Below are positions 10,775 through 22,228 of a stretch of DNA of 64,000 bases, one piece after another. The stretch is from Cocos nucifera (lineage: Eukaryota > Streptophyta > Magnoliopsida > Arecales > Arecaceae). Positions within the stretch are counted from its first letter, which is position 1; each line of letters opens with the position of its first letter. The notes under the pieces are model-generated. The model did no database searches. It saw nothing but the letters and a program-made list of their open reading frames with translations, and had not been told where the DNA came from. The stretch spans positions 220,886-284,885 of the forward strand of contig QRFJ01005037.1 of assembly GCA_006176705.1 (NCBI GenBank), given 5' to 3'. Both the position numbers and the translations under genes were made by a program.

Positions 10775-13700
10775 GACATGCTTTGGATACTGATATATAA
10801 CACTTTTCTTACTAGACTTTTGGGAGTAATATTTATGTATAAAATTAAGGTTTGGTGAATACCATTTCTTTTAAAAGACAATTTTGACTCAGAGACAAGA
10901 ATCAAGGTTTTGAAGTAAGGTTAGGAAATCAACTTTTTTTTTCGAGGAAATGGAACTTTTGAGTATTTTTTGTCTTGAATTCAAATAGGGGTTACTTCCT
11001 TATGTACATGTAATGTCCTTGGTAAATGGAAATAGAAATGAAAATAAACGAGGATGGTTACTTAATGATGTTACATGTAAATAAGCTTCTTTTTCTGTCT
11101 CTTTGTTGAGCTTTTTTTTTTTTTTTTTTTTTTGCCTGAAAACCCATATGACCTAGCACCTCATCCACCTAACCAACCTAAGGGAATTGACCTAGGGCGG
11201 AACTGACCTAGTGGGGCTCCATATATGGAATCACCTCTCTCCACCTATAAACAGGTGAAGAACAAAAAGACCTATCAATAAGCCTCCTCCATGCCTTTGG
11301 GTTTTAACTTTGATTTGATTAGTGTTTTTGAATCCCAAAAGCACTTTTAAGCTTATAAATGGTTTTGAAATTCTTTCGCAACTCTAGAGTCTAAGCATTA
11401 TTTTGCACCTAGATTTTGAGATAAATCAGTTCATCAAGCCTTTTCAGATCAAGTATTGTTTTGATACCTTGAACCACTAACCACAAACTTAAGGCTATCA
11501 TGAATTATGGGCTTTACGATTATTTTAGGTTTTTTTTTTTTTGTGATAATTTTGAATTGTTCATGGTTCGATCCAACAAATCATTTTTTAAATTCTACAT
11601 CAACTTGTGAAATTATATAAATCCCTTAATTGATATTTTTATACTCATATTTATCTTGAAATTTTGTTGTCATTAGAAGCTATTCCATATGCTAGTATTT
11701 GATTGAAGTTCCGTAATAAATATTTCATCTGATATTTATGCGAACATTTTCAAATACCATAGCTGGTTGGTATGTGAGTGGCCTTGCTCGAATTTCGATG
11801 ACCGGTCTTTATTTGGGTGATATCTGCATATGGATTATCATTGAGGATCTATGTGAACCCCCAGATGACCGGTCTTTATTTGGGTGATATCTGCATATGG
11901 ATTATCATTGAGGATCTATGTGAACCCCCAGCCAATTGGTATATGAATGGCCTCGCTCAAATTTTCATGAGGAATCTCTAGCTAGGTGCGCTATATGCAG
12001 GCACTTGGCCAAGTGGTATGAGTGGCCCTCAAGAATGTAAGTGTCCTCATCAGCATTAAAAATGAGAATGATGAGGGGTCTCATTCAAATAATTGGTAAG
12101 GATATGAGTGGCCTCGCTTGCATTTGCTAAGGGGTTAATAGCCTCAGGGTATGACTGAAACTTTATAAAATAATCAAATTGTATGAAATATCAAAATTTG
12201 ATGTAAAATGTGTTTTGACTGCTTTCTTCCTATTGAAGGATTTTATTTTTGGAATTTTCATTATTGAAGTGCTTCAATGAACCTTTGCCTGAACTTTTGG
12301 GGAATATATGACTTGTGATCTAATATGACTCACTTGAACTTTTCTTGACAATCATGTGCTTTGACTCTTGTGTTCATATTGAAATGTTCTTGATTTCACT
12401 TTATTTTGGCGAACCCACACTTGGATTTCTAGTGATAATTTGATTGTGTTATGATTTAAGAGACAAATGTCTTTTGGCAGAAGTCTAAATTCTTGGTGAT
12501 GGTAAAAATATACTTGTTGAGCTTTGTAGCTCATCTACGATTTTTCAGAGGGATAGATAAGTGACTCTAATGGGCCTTTCGAAGAAGTGGTTTTGATGAC
12601 TTGAAGTTGCCTTTTTGGTTCTAGAGACTAGCAAAGAAACATCGAAAACAAAGTTTCTCTTTTGTTTTGATATCTTCAAAGTATAGTCTTTGTATTAGAG
12701 AATATATTTAAGTTGCTAATAGGATTTTGTCATAAATGTGTTAGGTTATAACATATTTTTGGTTGTATTAGTTGGATTGTTTGGTTTTTCTGAGGATCTT
12801 AAATTTTAATGATGTTTTGATCGATTATAACTGATGACACCTAGGCTTTTTATCAAGTTCAAATTTTGGGTTGTGATGCTACATGTTATGACTTCGTGCA
12901 AGACAACACTAAAGATCTTATCATTGTGGAGTTGCACATCATCTCTCTTCTAATATTATTCCATTTCTTTTTGTCCTTTCAGATTTAAACTTCCCTCCAA
13001 GGTATGAAAATCTTTAAAAAATGTGGTAACATTATGGTTTCTTGCCACATTCATGTACATATGTTCCTATTGTGCATTGCCTAAATGAATGTGAAACTAG
13101 GGCTGCAGTTGGTTTAGGTCCAGACCAGGCTAAAAATGACTTGGACCCAACCCAATTATGTTTCGAGTTCTAATAAAAAATGAAAACCCACACAAGAGCT
13201 TATTGGGTCAGGATAATTCAGGTCCATGGGAGTTTTTCTAGACCTAATGGGTAATTTGAACTAGGTTGTGTCAACCCCGACCCTAGGTTTGAGTGGGGTC
13301 TAATTCTGGGTGGACCGTTTCTATGTTTACATCTAAATGCAACAATTCAATAAAACATGAATTGAGTGTTGTCTATAGATTGAAGAACACATAGTAAGGC
13401 AGATGAAGTGCATTTTTCTGATGGATCTATTGATTTGAAGGGCCAACATTGGCAAAAGATGAATCTTGGAGTGTGGAAATTCTACCGCTTTGGCCCCAAA
13501 CCATTGAAAACTTCCCCACATTGCTTTACATGTGACCACTGTTTCTTCTTACACTAAATCTCTTTCAACATTAAGAGCAAGCCATCTCTAAAATTGCTGA
13601 TAGCACTAGCTTTTTGCAAGGACCAAGACTTATACTCGCACAATACTCAAGCAAAAGAGTGCGATGGTGGCTATACTAGAGGGATAAGATGGTGGGTGAA

Positions 13701-14818
13701 GGTGAGGGAAGATAGTTGGAGATGATCAAGGAGGGATGGTGAGTGGAGAGGGAGAAGGCCAGAGATGAACTGTAGATGGGAAGGGTCTAATCGAAGAGTG
13801 GAGCTATGGATGAGGACTGAAGCGTAGTGGAATGGTGGCAAGGGCTAAGTTTGACTGATAGGAAGATAAGAGTAGTAGAGGTGGAATGGAGCCATAGATG
13901 GGGATTGAGTTATAATGGACTACTGATGGTGAGGCCAAGTTAGAGTGAGTAGATGGTGGAAGCAAGAGGAAGAGAAGTGAGAACGAAGATGATGGAGCAA
14001 GAATTTTTGAGTGCAATGGATTCATGGCTCTTAGATTAGGACCAACTTAAGTTTATGCAGGATTTTTTGGTGGGATCATATCAGTATAGGTCTTCTGTTT
14101 TGGGTTGCATGCCATGAATAATATTGGACCTTAATCATTCACAGAATGGTTGATTTGAGCATTTCTAGGGTCATTTGAAAATGAAAAGATCAGAAAATTA
14201 TAAAGTTATCTATGTGCACATAATTCTGAAATATCAAGGCTCAAATCAAGAGAAAGATGTTATGTGCAAGAGTTGCTTGTTTTGCATAGGCCAAGTATAA
14301 AAACCGGATTTTTGCTCAGACGTAGTATGCCTTCCTATTACATCCTTTTCTTGCTGGTGTTGGTTGCTTGGTTTAGTTAGATAAATAATTTTGTAGATCA
14401 CATTAATCTGCATAATGTAGGTTTGTTATTGTTACCAGTTCAGTATGGTATCCTATTGTTTTGATTCAACTGAGCAAAATGAGTCATATTTTCATTGTTA
14501 ATGAAATTGCTAGTATACAAATGACTTTATTGATTTATTTTTTGTGGGCAATGTTTCAAAGTCTTGCTTACTGTTTAGGAGAGGTTAAAGTATATATGGC
14601 TGATCATATCATAGTATGTGATGTTCACAAACTCATTGGCATGAGTACTACGTCTTGCAAGCAATGCTGTACGCAACTTTCTTGAAATCTTATGCCATAG
14701 AGAGACTTTTGAACTGGAATATATGATTGCCCTCGAATTTTCTATTGTTAGAAAGTGTTATATATGGTGTAAATTATATCCAAATCATGTATGCAGATGT
14801 AAGCTTTATGCAATCTCT
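10775..14818. other. long non-coding stretch, possibly intronic
   Basis: No gene is recognisable. Contents: a 22-base T run (11112-11133); a promoter-like CACCTATAAACAGG near 11250 in what may be an old LTR; a degenerate motif close to TGGTATRTGARTGGCCTCGCT repeated about four times between 11768 and 12115; the 67-bp duplication annotated separately; a hAT-like GGGCTGCAGTTGG segment near 13110; and purine-rich low complexity at 13640-14030. If the RNase J exons at 27544 belong to an intact gene, this stretch is part of a very large intron. I looked for an upstream RNase J exon here and did not find one. Confidence 0.45.
11797..11930. repeat. 67-bp perfect tandem duplication
   Basis: The block starting GATGACCGGTCTTTATTTGG and ending GAACCCCCA occurs twice in direct tandem (11797-11863 and 11864-11930) with no difference seen, so it is a recent local duplication or an assembly duplication. 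It lies within a run of degenerate repeats. Confidence 0.9.
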
Positions 14819-14857
14819 TTAGGAGGTGTTTGCTTCACGACTGGAATTGGAATCTAT

Positions 14858-16055
14858 TGGGGGTAAACCCTTCCTGCCGAAGTCCAATAGGATCTCGGGC
14901 CTTTGGGAGACCTCATCCGGCGACAACAACCATGACCAACTTCAATCAATGACTCCAGAACCTACAAGGTATTGCAGGTTTCGCCCAGACGGGCTTGAAC
15001 AGCAATGGCGGTCTTCCAAGCAATTGAGTATTCGATTCCAATGCAGCTCGGTATGGTCGATCTTAAAGCTGGCCGAACTCCTTCCGCAATGCTCGTCTTC
15101 CAGACTCCATTCAGTCGCCCGAAGGGACTATTGGGGATAAAAATACCCCCTGCCGAAGTCTTTGCTTGCCGACCTCCCTGTTGGGATTCGTCAATCTCCT
15201 CAGTGAGGAGTTCATACTGCAGAACCTTTCGAAAGAGCACAGAAGTTCGGCGATATGATCTTGAATGGTGAAGGAGAATTACTGTTATTCTGACCTTGTC
15301 CTTTGGCCAAAATTGAATAACAGGATTGGGGCCCAATCACACTCCTTTTGGACAATGTCCTCTAGTCACACTTACTCTGGACGACCTCCTTTCGGGTGAT
15401 CTCATCCGGTCGAGCTCATTATGAACGAACATCTCTCGGTCGCTAGGTGAGCTCCCTTCGATCGATCTTCTTCTGATCAATCTCCTTCCAATTGCCTGGA
15501 AGGATCTCATCGTCCACATGAATCCGACTACTAACTCAATACAATATAAACCGACCTACATGCGGATGATCCTAAGGGACCCCAAACTTCTCTAGAACTG
15601 TTGTGACTTGAAGCTCTTCACTACCCGCACCCACCCCATTCGAACTTCGACTATTGATACCTGATGAACTGGTAAGTCACGACAAGCACCACTCTCGGCT
15701 GGCATGTTACGACAATGGTTGCTATCCTTCGTAACAAACTTCACGTGGCCTCGAACGGGCCCCTACCAGGAGATTGCGGTTGTCGTCATTAGTTTGTTAC
15801 AAGTTTCGTCTATATAAAGGATTCTCCAGATACGTTTCTTTCCTAGGCTCTCATCCCCCTTTTCGTTACTCTGCTCCTAAATTTTTTGAGCACTTCATTT
15901 CTGTTGGCCAGAAGAGCCGACTTGATTGTCGGAGGATCCTGTCGGAGTCACCATCTCCGACTTCAATCAGGACTTTATTTCGCGGGTCACTGACGGCAAT
16001 CCCGTCTTCTCCAGCACCAGCTCAATTTCGGCGTTAATCAGATTCTGCACCAACA
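14858..16055 (+). repeat. 5' LTR of gypsy B
   Basis: Starts TGGGGGTAAACCCTTCC and ends GATTCTGCACCAACA, just before the primer-binding site. It shares most of its length with 25699-26857, for example the block with CTCATCCGGYGACAACAACC and the block with TTCGTAACAAACTTCA. One difference is an insert of roughly 50-60 bp at about 15096-15150 here that the 3' LTR lacks. ORFs inside are fortuitous. Confidence 0.85.
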
Positions 16056-16079
16056 TGATTGGCGCTGGAGGAAGGGCCA
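16056..16079 (+). promoter_or_regulatory. primer-binding site region of gypsy B
   Basis: Directly after the CA end of the 5' LTR, TGATTGGCGCTGGAGGAAGG begins. The TGGCGC start corresponds to a tRNA 3' end followed by its acceptor stem, as expected for minus-strand priming. I cannot assign the tRNA without a tRNA set to compare with. Confidence 0.55.
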
Positions 16080-16168
16080 CTTTGAGCCCTTGTTCTAAAA
16101 GGAGTGCTCGGTCGATTCTGTTTGTTCTCTTCTTTAAGATCCATCTTCATTTGATCTTAGTCTCGGGA

Positions 16169-17640
16169 ATGTCTCCAAAGAAAACCACCCGGCGATCCAC
16201 CATCTCTGCCACTAGATCTGAACCAAATCCGCCTGCTTCAACACCATCACCGGCATTTTCACCTCCATCGGTAGCAACGGAGGATCCAGAGCAATTCATC
16301 CTGCTGGTATAGCAGGTCCGGGGTCTCACCGAAATGGTGCAGGCCATGCAGCAACCTTCGGTGATGGCTCGGTCAGAAAATCCCCCGCCAGAGTTTCAAG
16401 AACCAGTCCCAAGAAGGCATACTTGGGTCAGTAGATCCGATACTCTCGGTAAGGAGAAATGAAAGGTAGAAGATCCCTGTTCAAATCATGATTCTTCCTC
16501 GGAGGAAATCTTCCCCATCTATGGTCAGAAATCCTTCGAGATCCATAATCGAAATGATGCTCTTGATCAAAAGCTATAGGACATGGATCGGTGGATCGAA
16601 GAACTCCGCCATGCCGCCCCGGCACACCACGATAATATTTGCACTGACCCTCCTTTTTCTGTTCGAATCATGCAGGAGTAGATCCCGCCGAACTTCAAGT
16701 TCCCCCAATTCGAGAGCTACGATGGGACCACTGATCCGATCGACCATCTAGAGGCCTTCAAGATCATGATGCTGCTCTATGGCGCGTTGGATGCCATCTT
16801 GTGCCGAGCTTTCCCATCTATCCTGAAAGGAGTAATAAGGAACTGGTACTCGGCTTTGAAGTCGGGTGCGATCTTTTCTTTTGATCAAATGAGCCATCAG
16901 TTTGTGGCTCACTTTGTTAGCAACCGACATCCGAGGCGAGGCTCGGACTTCCTCATCAACATCAAGTAGAAGGGGAGTCCATCTGAGCTTACGTCAGCTG
17001 CTTCAACGCCGCTGCATTGGAAGTCCGGAATCTGGACCAGTCGGTTGCCATGGTCGCCCTGAAGGACGGCCTTCAGAAAAATGACCTGCTGTTTTTTCTG
17101 AAGAAGTATCTCAGAAATTTTACTGATCTGCTGGCTGGGGCTGAAGGATACGTCCGAGCTGAAGAAGCCTTCAAATTAAAGGACAATGAAGCCGCAAGGA
17201 AGCGACAGACGGGTGAGTCTAGTAAGCCCACAGTTGAAGAAAGGCCGAACGAAGCTCTACCGCTTCTGGACTCCCCTTGAGCGCAAGCGAGCCCGAACCC
17301 TTCGAACTCGCCGTCAAAGAATCTTGGACCGAAGGGCACGTAGGAACTTTCCTCCCAGAAGGTTTCACAACTATGCTTTCCTTAATGCTCCGAAAACTCA
17401 AGTAGTGATGGAGATCAAGGAATAGTTGTCGAGGCCTGAAAGGATGCGCGCTCATCTTTGCAAGCACAATCCAAATAAGTACCACCTCTATCATCGTGAC
17501 CATGGTCATGATACCGAAGAATGCATCCAGCTTCAAGACGAGATTGAGGAGCTCATCAGACGAGGCCGGCTTGGTCGATTTCTGCAACATCGACCTGAGG
17601 CAACAGAAGATCGATCGTGGGCACTGTCGTAACCAGAACC
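16169..17640 (+). pseudogene. gypsy B gag (degenerate)
   Basis: The likely start is the ATG at 16169 (MSPKKTTRRSTISATRSEPN), soon after the primer-binding site, with a Pro/Ser/Thr-rich head. Beyond several frame changes, the plant Ty3 capsid region is visible from about 16690 (FPQFESYDGTTDPIDHLEAF, then RNWYSALKSGAIFSFDQM), continuing near 16980-17280 (a segment around LDQSVAMVALKDGL). The tail at 17426-17632 holds the HRDHGHDTEECIQLQDEIEE segment typical of this lineage before protease. Stops near 16310 and 16967 and the frame changes disable it. Gag forms the virus-like particle in intact elements. Confidence 0.8.
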
Positions 17641-17696
17641 TTCGAGGGAGGAGCAACAAGGAGATCAGCCATCTCTCGACATCATTAACATAATTT

Positions 17697-18185
17697 TTGG
17701 GGGACTGGTGGAAGGAGGCTAGTGGGTCTGAGGGGTCCGCCAAGAGGCAGAGAACTGAGGAACCCATAGATGCTCAAGGAGTTCAGTTCCCGTACAAGGA
17801 TGTGGTTATAATAACTTTAAATATTGCAAACTATGATGTATGCCGCATTCTTGTCGATAATGAAAGTTTGGCCGATATTTTGTTTTATGATGCTTTCTTC
17901 AAAATATCTATACCTAATAATCGGCTCGAACCAATGAGTTCTCCGTTGGTTGGTTTCACTGGCAATGCAGTATCTATTAGAGTAATAACTTTAACTGTGA
18001 CCGCAAGACGATATCCAAGACAGTCCAGGGCACAGATGGATTTCCTAATGGTGAAAGCTCCATCTGTTTACAACGCAATTCTTGGCCGAGCTAGCCTAAA
18101 TGTACTTCGGACAGTAGTGTCAACTTATTATTTGAAGATGAAGTTTCCGACAAGCTGCGAGATTGGAGAGGTCAGAGGAGATTAA
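17697..18185 (+). pseudogene. gypsy B aspartic protease region
   Basis: This in-frame stretch of 162 codons carries the retropepsin region: YDVCRILVDNESLADILFYD. Relatives have a DNG or DSG triad followed by SSADILF; here the glycine is Glu and SS is SL, so the catalytic loop is damaged. It continues through a FLMVKAPSVYNAILGRASLN segment and ends where the reverse transcriptase frame begins (overlap near 18163), indicating a frameshift in what was one polyprotein. Fragment F carries the same segment at its left edge. Confidence 0.8.
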
Positions 18186-20061
18186 AGCTTTGGCAAGATA
18201 TTGCTATTCAATTGCCTTGCAAAGGGGTGAACTATCAGATCCTTATCCAGTTGATGGGTTGGACGTTCGGGACAACCTTATGGAAGAACGAGGAGAACCC
18301 ATGGAAGGCCTTGTCTCGGTCTCTTTGAATGATGGAAATAAGGAGCACATGGTGCAGATTGGCTCCAATCTGGGAGAAGGGGCGCTAGAGCAGCTCGTCG
18401 AGTTTTTGCGGAGGAATGCAAATCTTTTTGCTTGGATCCTCGTTAACATGCCTGGAATCGATGCCGAAGTTATGGAACATCGTCTAGCTGTTGATCCCAA
18501 ACATTGGCCAGTAAAAGAAAAGATGCACAGCCATATCCCAGAGAGACAGAAGGTAATTATAGAAGAAGTTGACAAGCTCAAGGTCGGATTCATTTGGAAA
18601 GTCTCCTATTCGAACTGGGTTTTCAATGTAGTTCTTGTTAAGAAGGCAAACGGAAAATGGAGAATGTGCATAGACTTCAAGAAATTGAATAAGGTCTGCC
18701 CAAAAGACAGCTATCCCTTCCCAGAATTGATTTGCTGGTGGATGCGACCTCGAGCCATGAACTCACTTTCATGGTTGCCTTCTCTGACTACAACCAAATC
18801 CGGATGGCTTCGAAAGATGAGAAAACTGCTTTTATTACTGACTATGGTCTCTATTGTTACAGGGTTATGTCTTTTGGGCTTAAAAATGTAGGAGCGACTT
18901 ATCAGCGCCTGGTGAATAAGATCTTCAAGGAGCAAATCAGCCGCAACATGGTGTATGTGGTGACATGCTTGTCAAGAGCCGAACTTCAATAAATCACATA
19001 GTCGACCTTGAGAAGACCTTCAGTATCCTTCGGAGATACAAGATGAAGTTGAATCCAACCAAGTACGCCTTCGGTGTGACTTCAGGGAAGTTCTTGGGGT
19101 TAATGATATCGAGACGTGGAATCGAGGCAAACCCGAAGAAGATTCGAGCCATTCAAGGGATGACTGCCCCAAGATCAATAAAAGAAGTTCAACGCCTAAC
19201 AGGAAAGATGGCAGTCCTGAACTGCTTCGTCTCGAGATCGGCCGAGCGATGCATGCCTTTCTTCCGAATCCTCAAACAATCGAAGAATTTTTGCTCGACC
19301 GTCAAATGTCAACAGGCATTTGAAGAACGGCCAATCTACTACATAAGCCGAGTCCTGAGGGATGTTGAGACAAGGTACATTAAGTTAGAAAAATTAATGC
19401 TCTACTGATTGCAGCTCGGAGACTCCGACCTTATTTCCAGGGGCATACCATAACCCTCCTTACTAATCAACCGATCAAGGCAGTTCATTGAACAGACTCC
19501 TCCGGAAGAATGCAAAATAGGCAATTGAACTTACAGAATTTGACATCAATTTTCAGCTTCAGCCATCAATCAAAACTCAAATATTGGCAGATTTTATAGT
19601 GGAATGCACTATCCTGGATGAGACTGAACTTGAACAGAGTGAAATCAGCATTCCATGGCTGCAGCTGAGCTCCCCCTGAGGAAAGAACCGATCTTCCTGA
19701 AGGCTTCTGGGCCCTGTATGTGGACGGTTCATTCAATGCTTTGGACGCAGGCGCTGGGTTGATCTTGGTAAATTCGGAGGGAGTCATTGCCGAATACGTG
19801 CTGTGCTTTGAATTTTCTGCAACAAACAATGGGGTCGAGTATGAAGCTTTGATTGCGGGGTTAAGGATAGCCAAAGAGTTGGAAGTAGATCAGCTCCAAG
19901 TTTACAACGATTTCCAATTGGTAGTCGGACAAGTTAGTGGTAATTATGAGGCTCAGGAGAAAAACATGATAAAATATCTCGAGAAAGTGAAGAGCTTGAT
20001 CCCGATCTTCAACAATTTTGACATCAAGTCGAACATGAGTCGAGCTGGATTGACTCGCTAG
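18163..20061 (+). pseudogene. gypsy B reverse transcriptase and RNase H (degenerate)
   Basis: 18163-18730 encodes the pre-fingers region and the start of reverse transcriptase (VVLVKKANGKWRMCIDFKKL, then CPKDSYPFP). The frame then shifts to 18732-18992 (SDYNQIRMASKDEKTAFITD, then FGLKNVGATYQRLVNKIF) and again to 18965-19408. The catalytic YVDD falls at the last shift: around 18950 the sequence reads YVVT, with bases missing relative to fragment F, so the aspartates are lost. RNase H follows near 19720-20061 (VDGSFNALDAGAGLILVNSE), where the first catalytic Asp is retained. The thumb and connection are shortened near 19310-19330 compared with fragment F. Confidence 0.85.
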
Positions 20062-21245
20062 TCACCTCAAAGATGGAGTTCTTTCTTATGATTCAAAAGA
20101 GGCTCAAAAATTAAGAAATCAAGCCTTCCGGTATGTTCTGTATGAAGGCAAGTTATATAAAAGGTCTTATTCTCTGCCACTTTTGAAATATTTTCGATCT
20201 TCCGAAGTCGATCTCGCATTATGGGAAGTGAATGAAGGAATCTGCGAAAGTCATTTGGGGGCTAGGTCCTTATCTCACAAGCTACTTCGATAGAGTTATT
20301 TTTGGCCGACTATGTACCATGATTCTATAGATTACGTCAGGAAGTGTGACCGGTGTCAAAGAAATGCAAACATTCAAAGACAGCTAGCCTCTGAGCTTAC
20401 ACCTCCGAGCGCTCCATGGCCATTTGCACAATGAAAAATGGACATACTTGGGCCCTTTCCCATGGCATCTGGGCAGTGGAAGTTCCTTCTGGTGGGTCGA
20501 AGCCGAACCTCTAGCAAAGATTATCGAAGTTAAAGTGCAGAACTTCGTCTGAAAGTCAATTATTTATAGATTCGGTCTGCCTTGAACCCTCATAACTGAT
20601 AATGGGCGACAGTTTATTGGAGCAAAACTTATCGAGTTTTGTGAAGATCTGAACATATCTCACAATTTTACATCGGTAGTCCATCCACAGGCAAACGGCA
20701 AAGACGAGGTAACCAACAGAATTCTGCTGCAAGGTATTAAAGCAAGATTGGAAAAAGCAAAAGAAACTTGGATAGATGAACTCTATCATGTACTCTAGGC
20801 ATACCGAATTACCCAAAGACTGTCAATTAGAGAGACTCCATTCGTCTTGGCTTTCGGAATAGAAGCAGTCATCCCAATAGAGCTCAAACTTCCATCAGCA
20901 CGAGTGTAGTATTCAATGAGTAGTGCAACTCGTAGGATCTTAGGGCTAATCTCGACTTGTTAGAAGAAAAACGGGAAGAAGCTCAAGTTTGGATGGGGCC
21001 TACAAGCAAAAAGTAGATTGCTACTACAACTCCAAAGTCAGAGGCAAAGTATTCAAAGAGGGGACTTGGTACTTCGGCGAGCGGTTGTTTCACAATCTTA
21101 GAACTAAGAAAAGCTCATCCCGAATTGGGAAGGCCCGTATGAAATTAGGGAGGTCGTTCGATCCGAAACTTATTACCTGAAGGAGCTTGGAGGAGCAGAA
21201 CTCCCGCGACCCTGGAATTTGGAGAACTTGCGAATGTATTACCAA
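20062..21245 (+). pseudogene. gypsy B integrase (degenerate)
   Basis: The HHCC zinc finger is present near 20230-20380 (ESHLGARSLSHK, then RKCDRCQRNANIQRQ) with one in-frame stop between the pairs. Just after the QWKFLLV segment (~20490) about 25 bases are missing relative to element A, removing the block with the first catalytic Asp (VDYFTKW in A). The second Asp region (ITDNGRQFIGAKLIEF) and the Glu region (EVTNRILLQ) remain near 20590-20750. The C-terminal portion is at 20989-21245 (DCYYNSKVRGKVFKEG). Multiple stops confirm a dead copy. Confidence 0.8.
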
Positions 21246-21339
21246 TAATTTTACTTCAATGAAATTCTCATTTCAATATTTTTGTCCTTTAGTGCAAAAT
21301 CGTATAATGGCAGAGGATGATTTAGCCGAACTTCGCTCT

Positions 21340-21760
21340 TAAACTAAGACGAAGACCTCTGATCGCGTGAGACAGGAGGGGAGAGGCCTTTTCAACGGCC
21401 CTCTTGCATCCCTACTGCCCTATTAGAAACAGGAGGAGATCCTCGTCGCAAAATGAGCAAAACGAAGGCTTCCGGTCATATAAGACAGGAGGCAAGAGGC
21501 CCTTTCAACGGCCCTTTTGCACCCTTACTGTCCTGTTAGGAACGGGAGAATCTCGTCCTAACATGAGCAAAACGAAGGCCTCCAATCGTATAAGACAGGA
21601 GGGGAGAGGCTCCTTTCAATGGTTCTTTTGCATCCCTACTGTCTTGCTAGGAATAGGAGGAGAACCTCGTCCTAATATGAGCAAAACGAAGGCCTCTGGT
21701 CGTGGAAGATGGGAGGAGGGGAGAGGCTCCTTCAACGGCCCTTTGGGTATCCCTACTAAC
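21340..21760. repeat. ~112-bp tandem repeat array in gypsy B
   Basis: Repeats are anchored on GAGCAAAACGAAGGC at 21455, 21565 and 21679 (spacings 110 and 114 bp), with a partial copy before and a diverged copy after. Each unit also contains a CAACGGCCC-like block and a GGAGA-CCTCGTCCTAA block. The latter resembles the GGAGGACCTCGTCC block in the 176-bp array of element A, so the two arrays share an ancestral core but differ in unit length. Confidence 0.85.
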
Positions 21761-22228
21761 CGTGTCAGGACAAGGTTGACATGGATGAAGACCTCTAGTT
21801 ACCTAAGACAAGAGGAAGATCTCATCCTGATAGAAGTAAAGTTGACCTCGTCAGAAATAGGAGGATCTCATCCTAACGGGGGATAGAGTAGAGGTCGACC
21901 TCGTCGGGAATAGAGAGAGGACCTCACCTTGACAGGGGGACAAAGGAAAATCGAGTTGGAATTGGAAGCATAACCCCATCCTAACGCGGATAAAGATCTC
22001 TGGTTGTGAAGAGATAGGAGAAAAACTATCTTTCAACAGTCATTTCGATAAAGGATAAGGCGAAGAAAATAGGAAAACCAATGGACATAAAATCCAAACA
22101 AAGTGAAAAAGACGATTGAAGAAAGCATTTCTTCAATGAAATTGAAGTTCATTCATTACAAAATGAAGATCTGCGAGACCATGTACAAAAAGGTAAAATG
22201 AACGAAGTCCTAAGGAGGACCAGAATCC

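Noticed and set aside
11100..12900. Possible old solo LTR with a TATAAA box near 11250
   Set aside because: Neither TG...CA borders nor a target duplication could be defined; kept only as a remark in the non-coding entry.
13105..13320. GGGCTGCAGTTGGTTTAGGTCC segment resembling a second hAT-type end
   Set aside because: No matching opposite end or 8-bp duplication could be found, so I did not call an element.
13804..14025. Minus-strand 73-codon ORF rich in Ser, Leu and Pro, with a hydrophobic look
   Set aside because: It comes from purine-rich low-complexity DNA; no start context, neighbours or domain.
14461..14685. 74-codon + strand ORF just before the MITE with hydrophobic stretches
   Set aside because: No recognisable family and no splice context; typical chance ORF in AT-rich intronic DNA. 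I also checked it as an RNase J exon and it does not fit.
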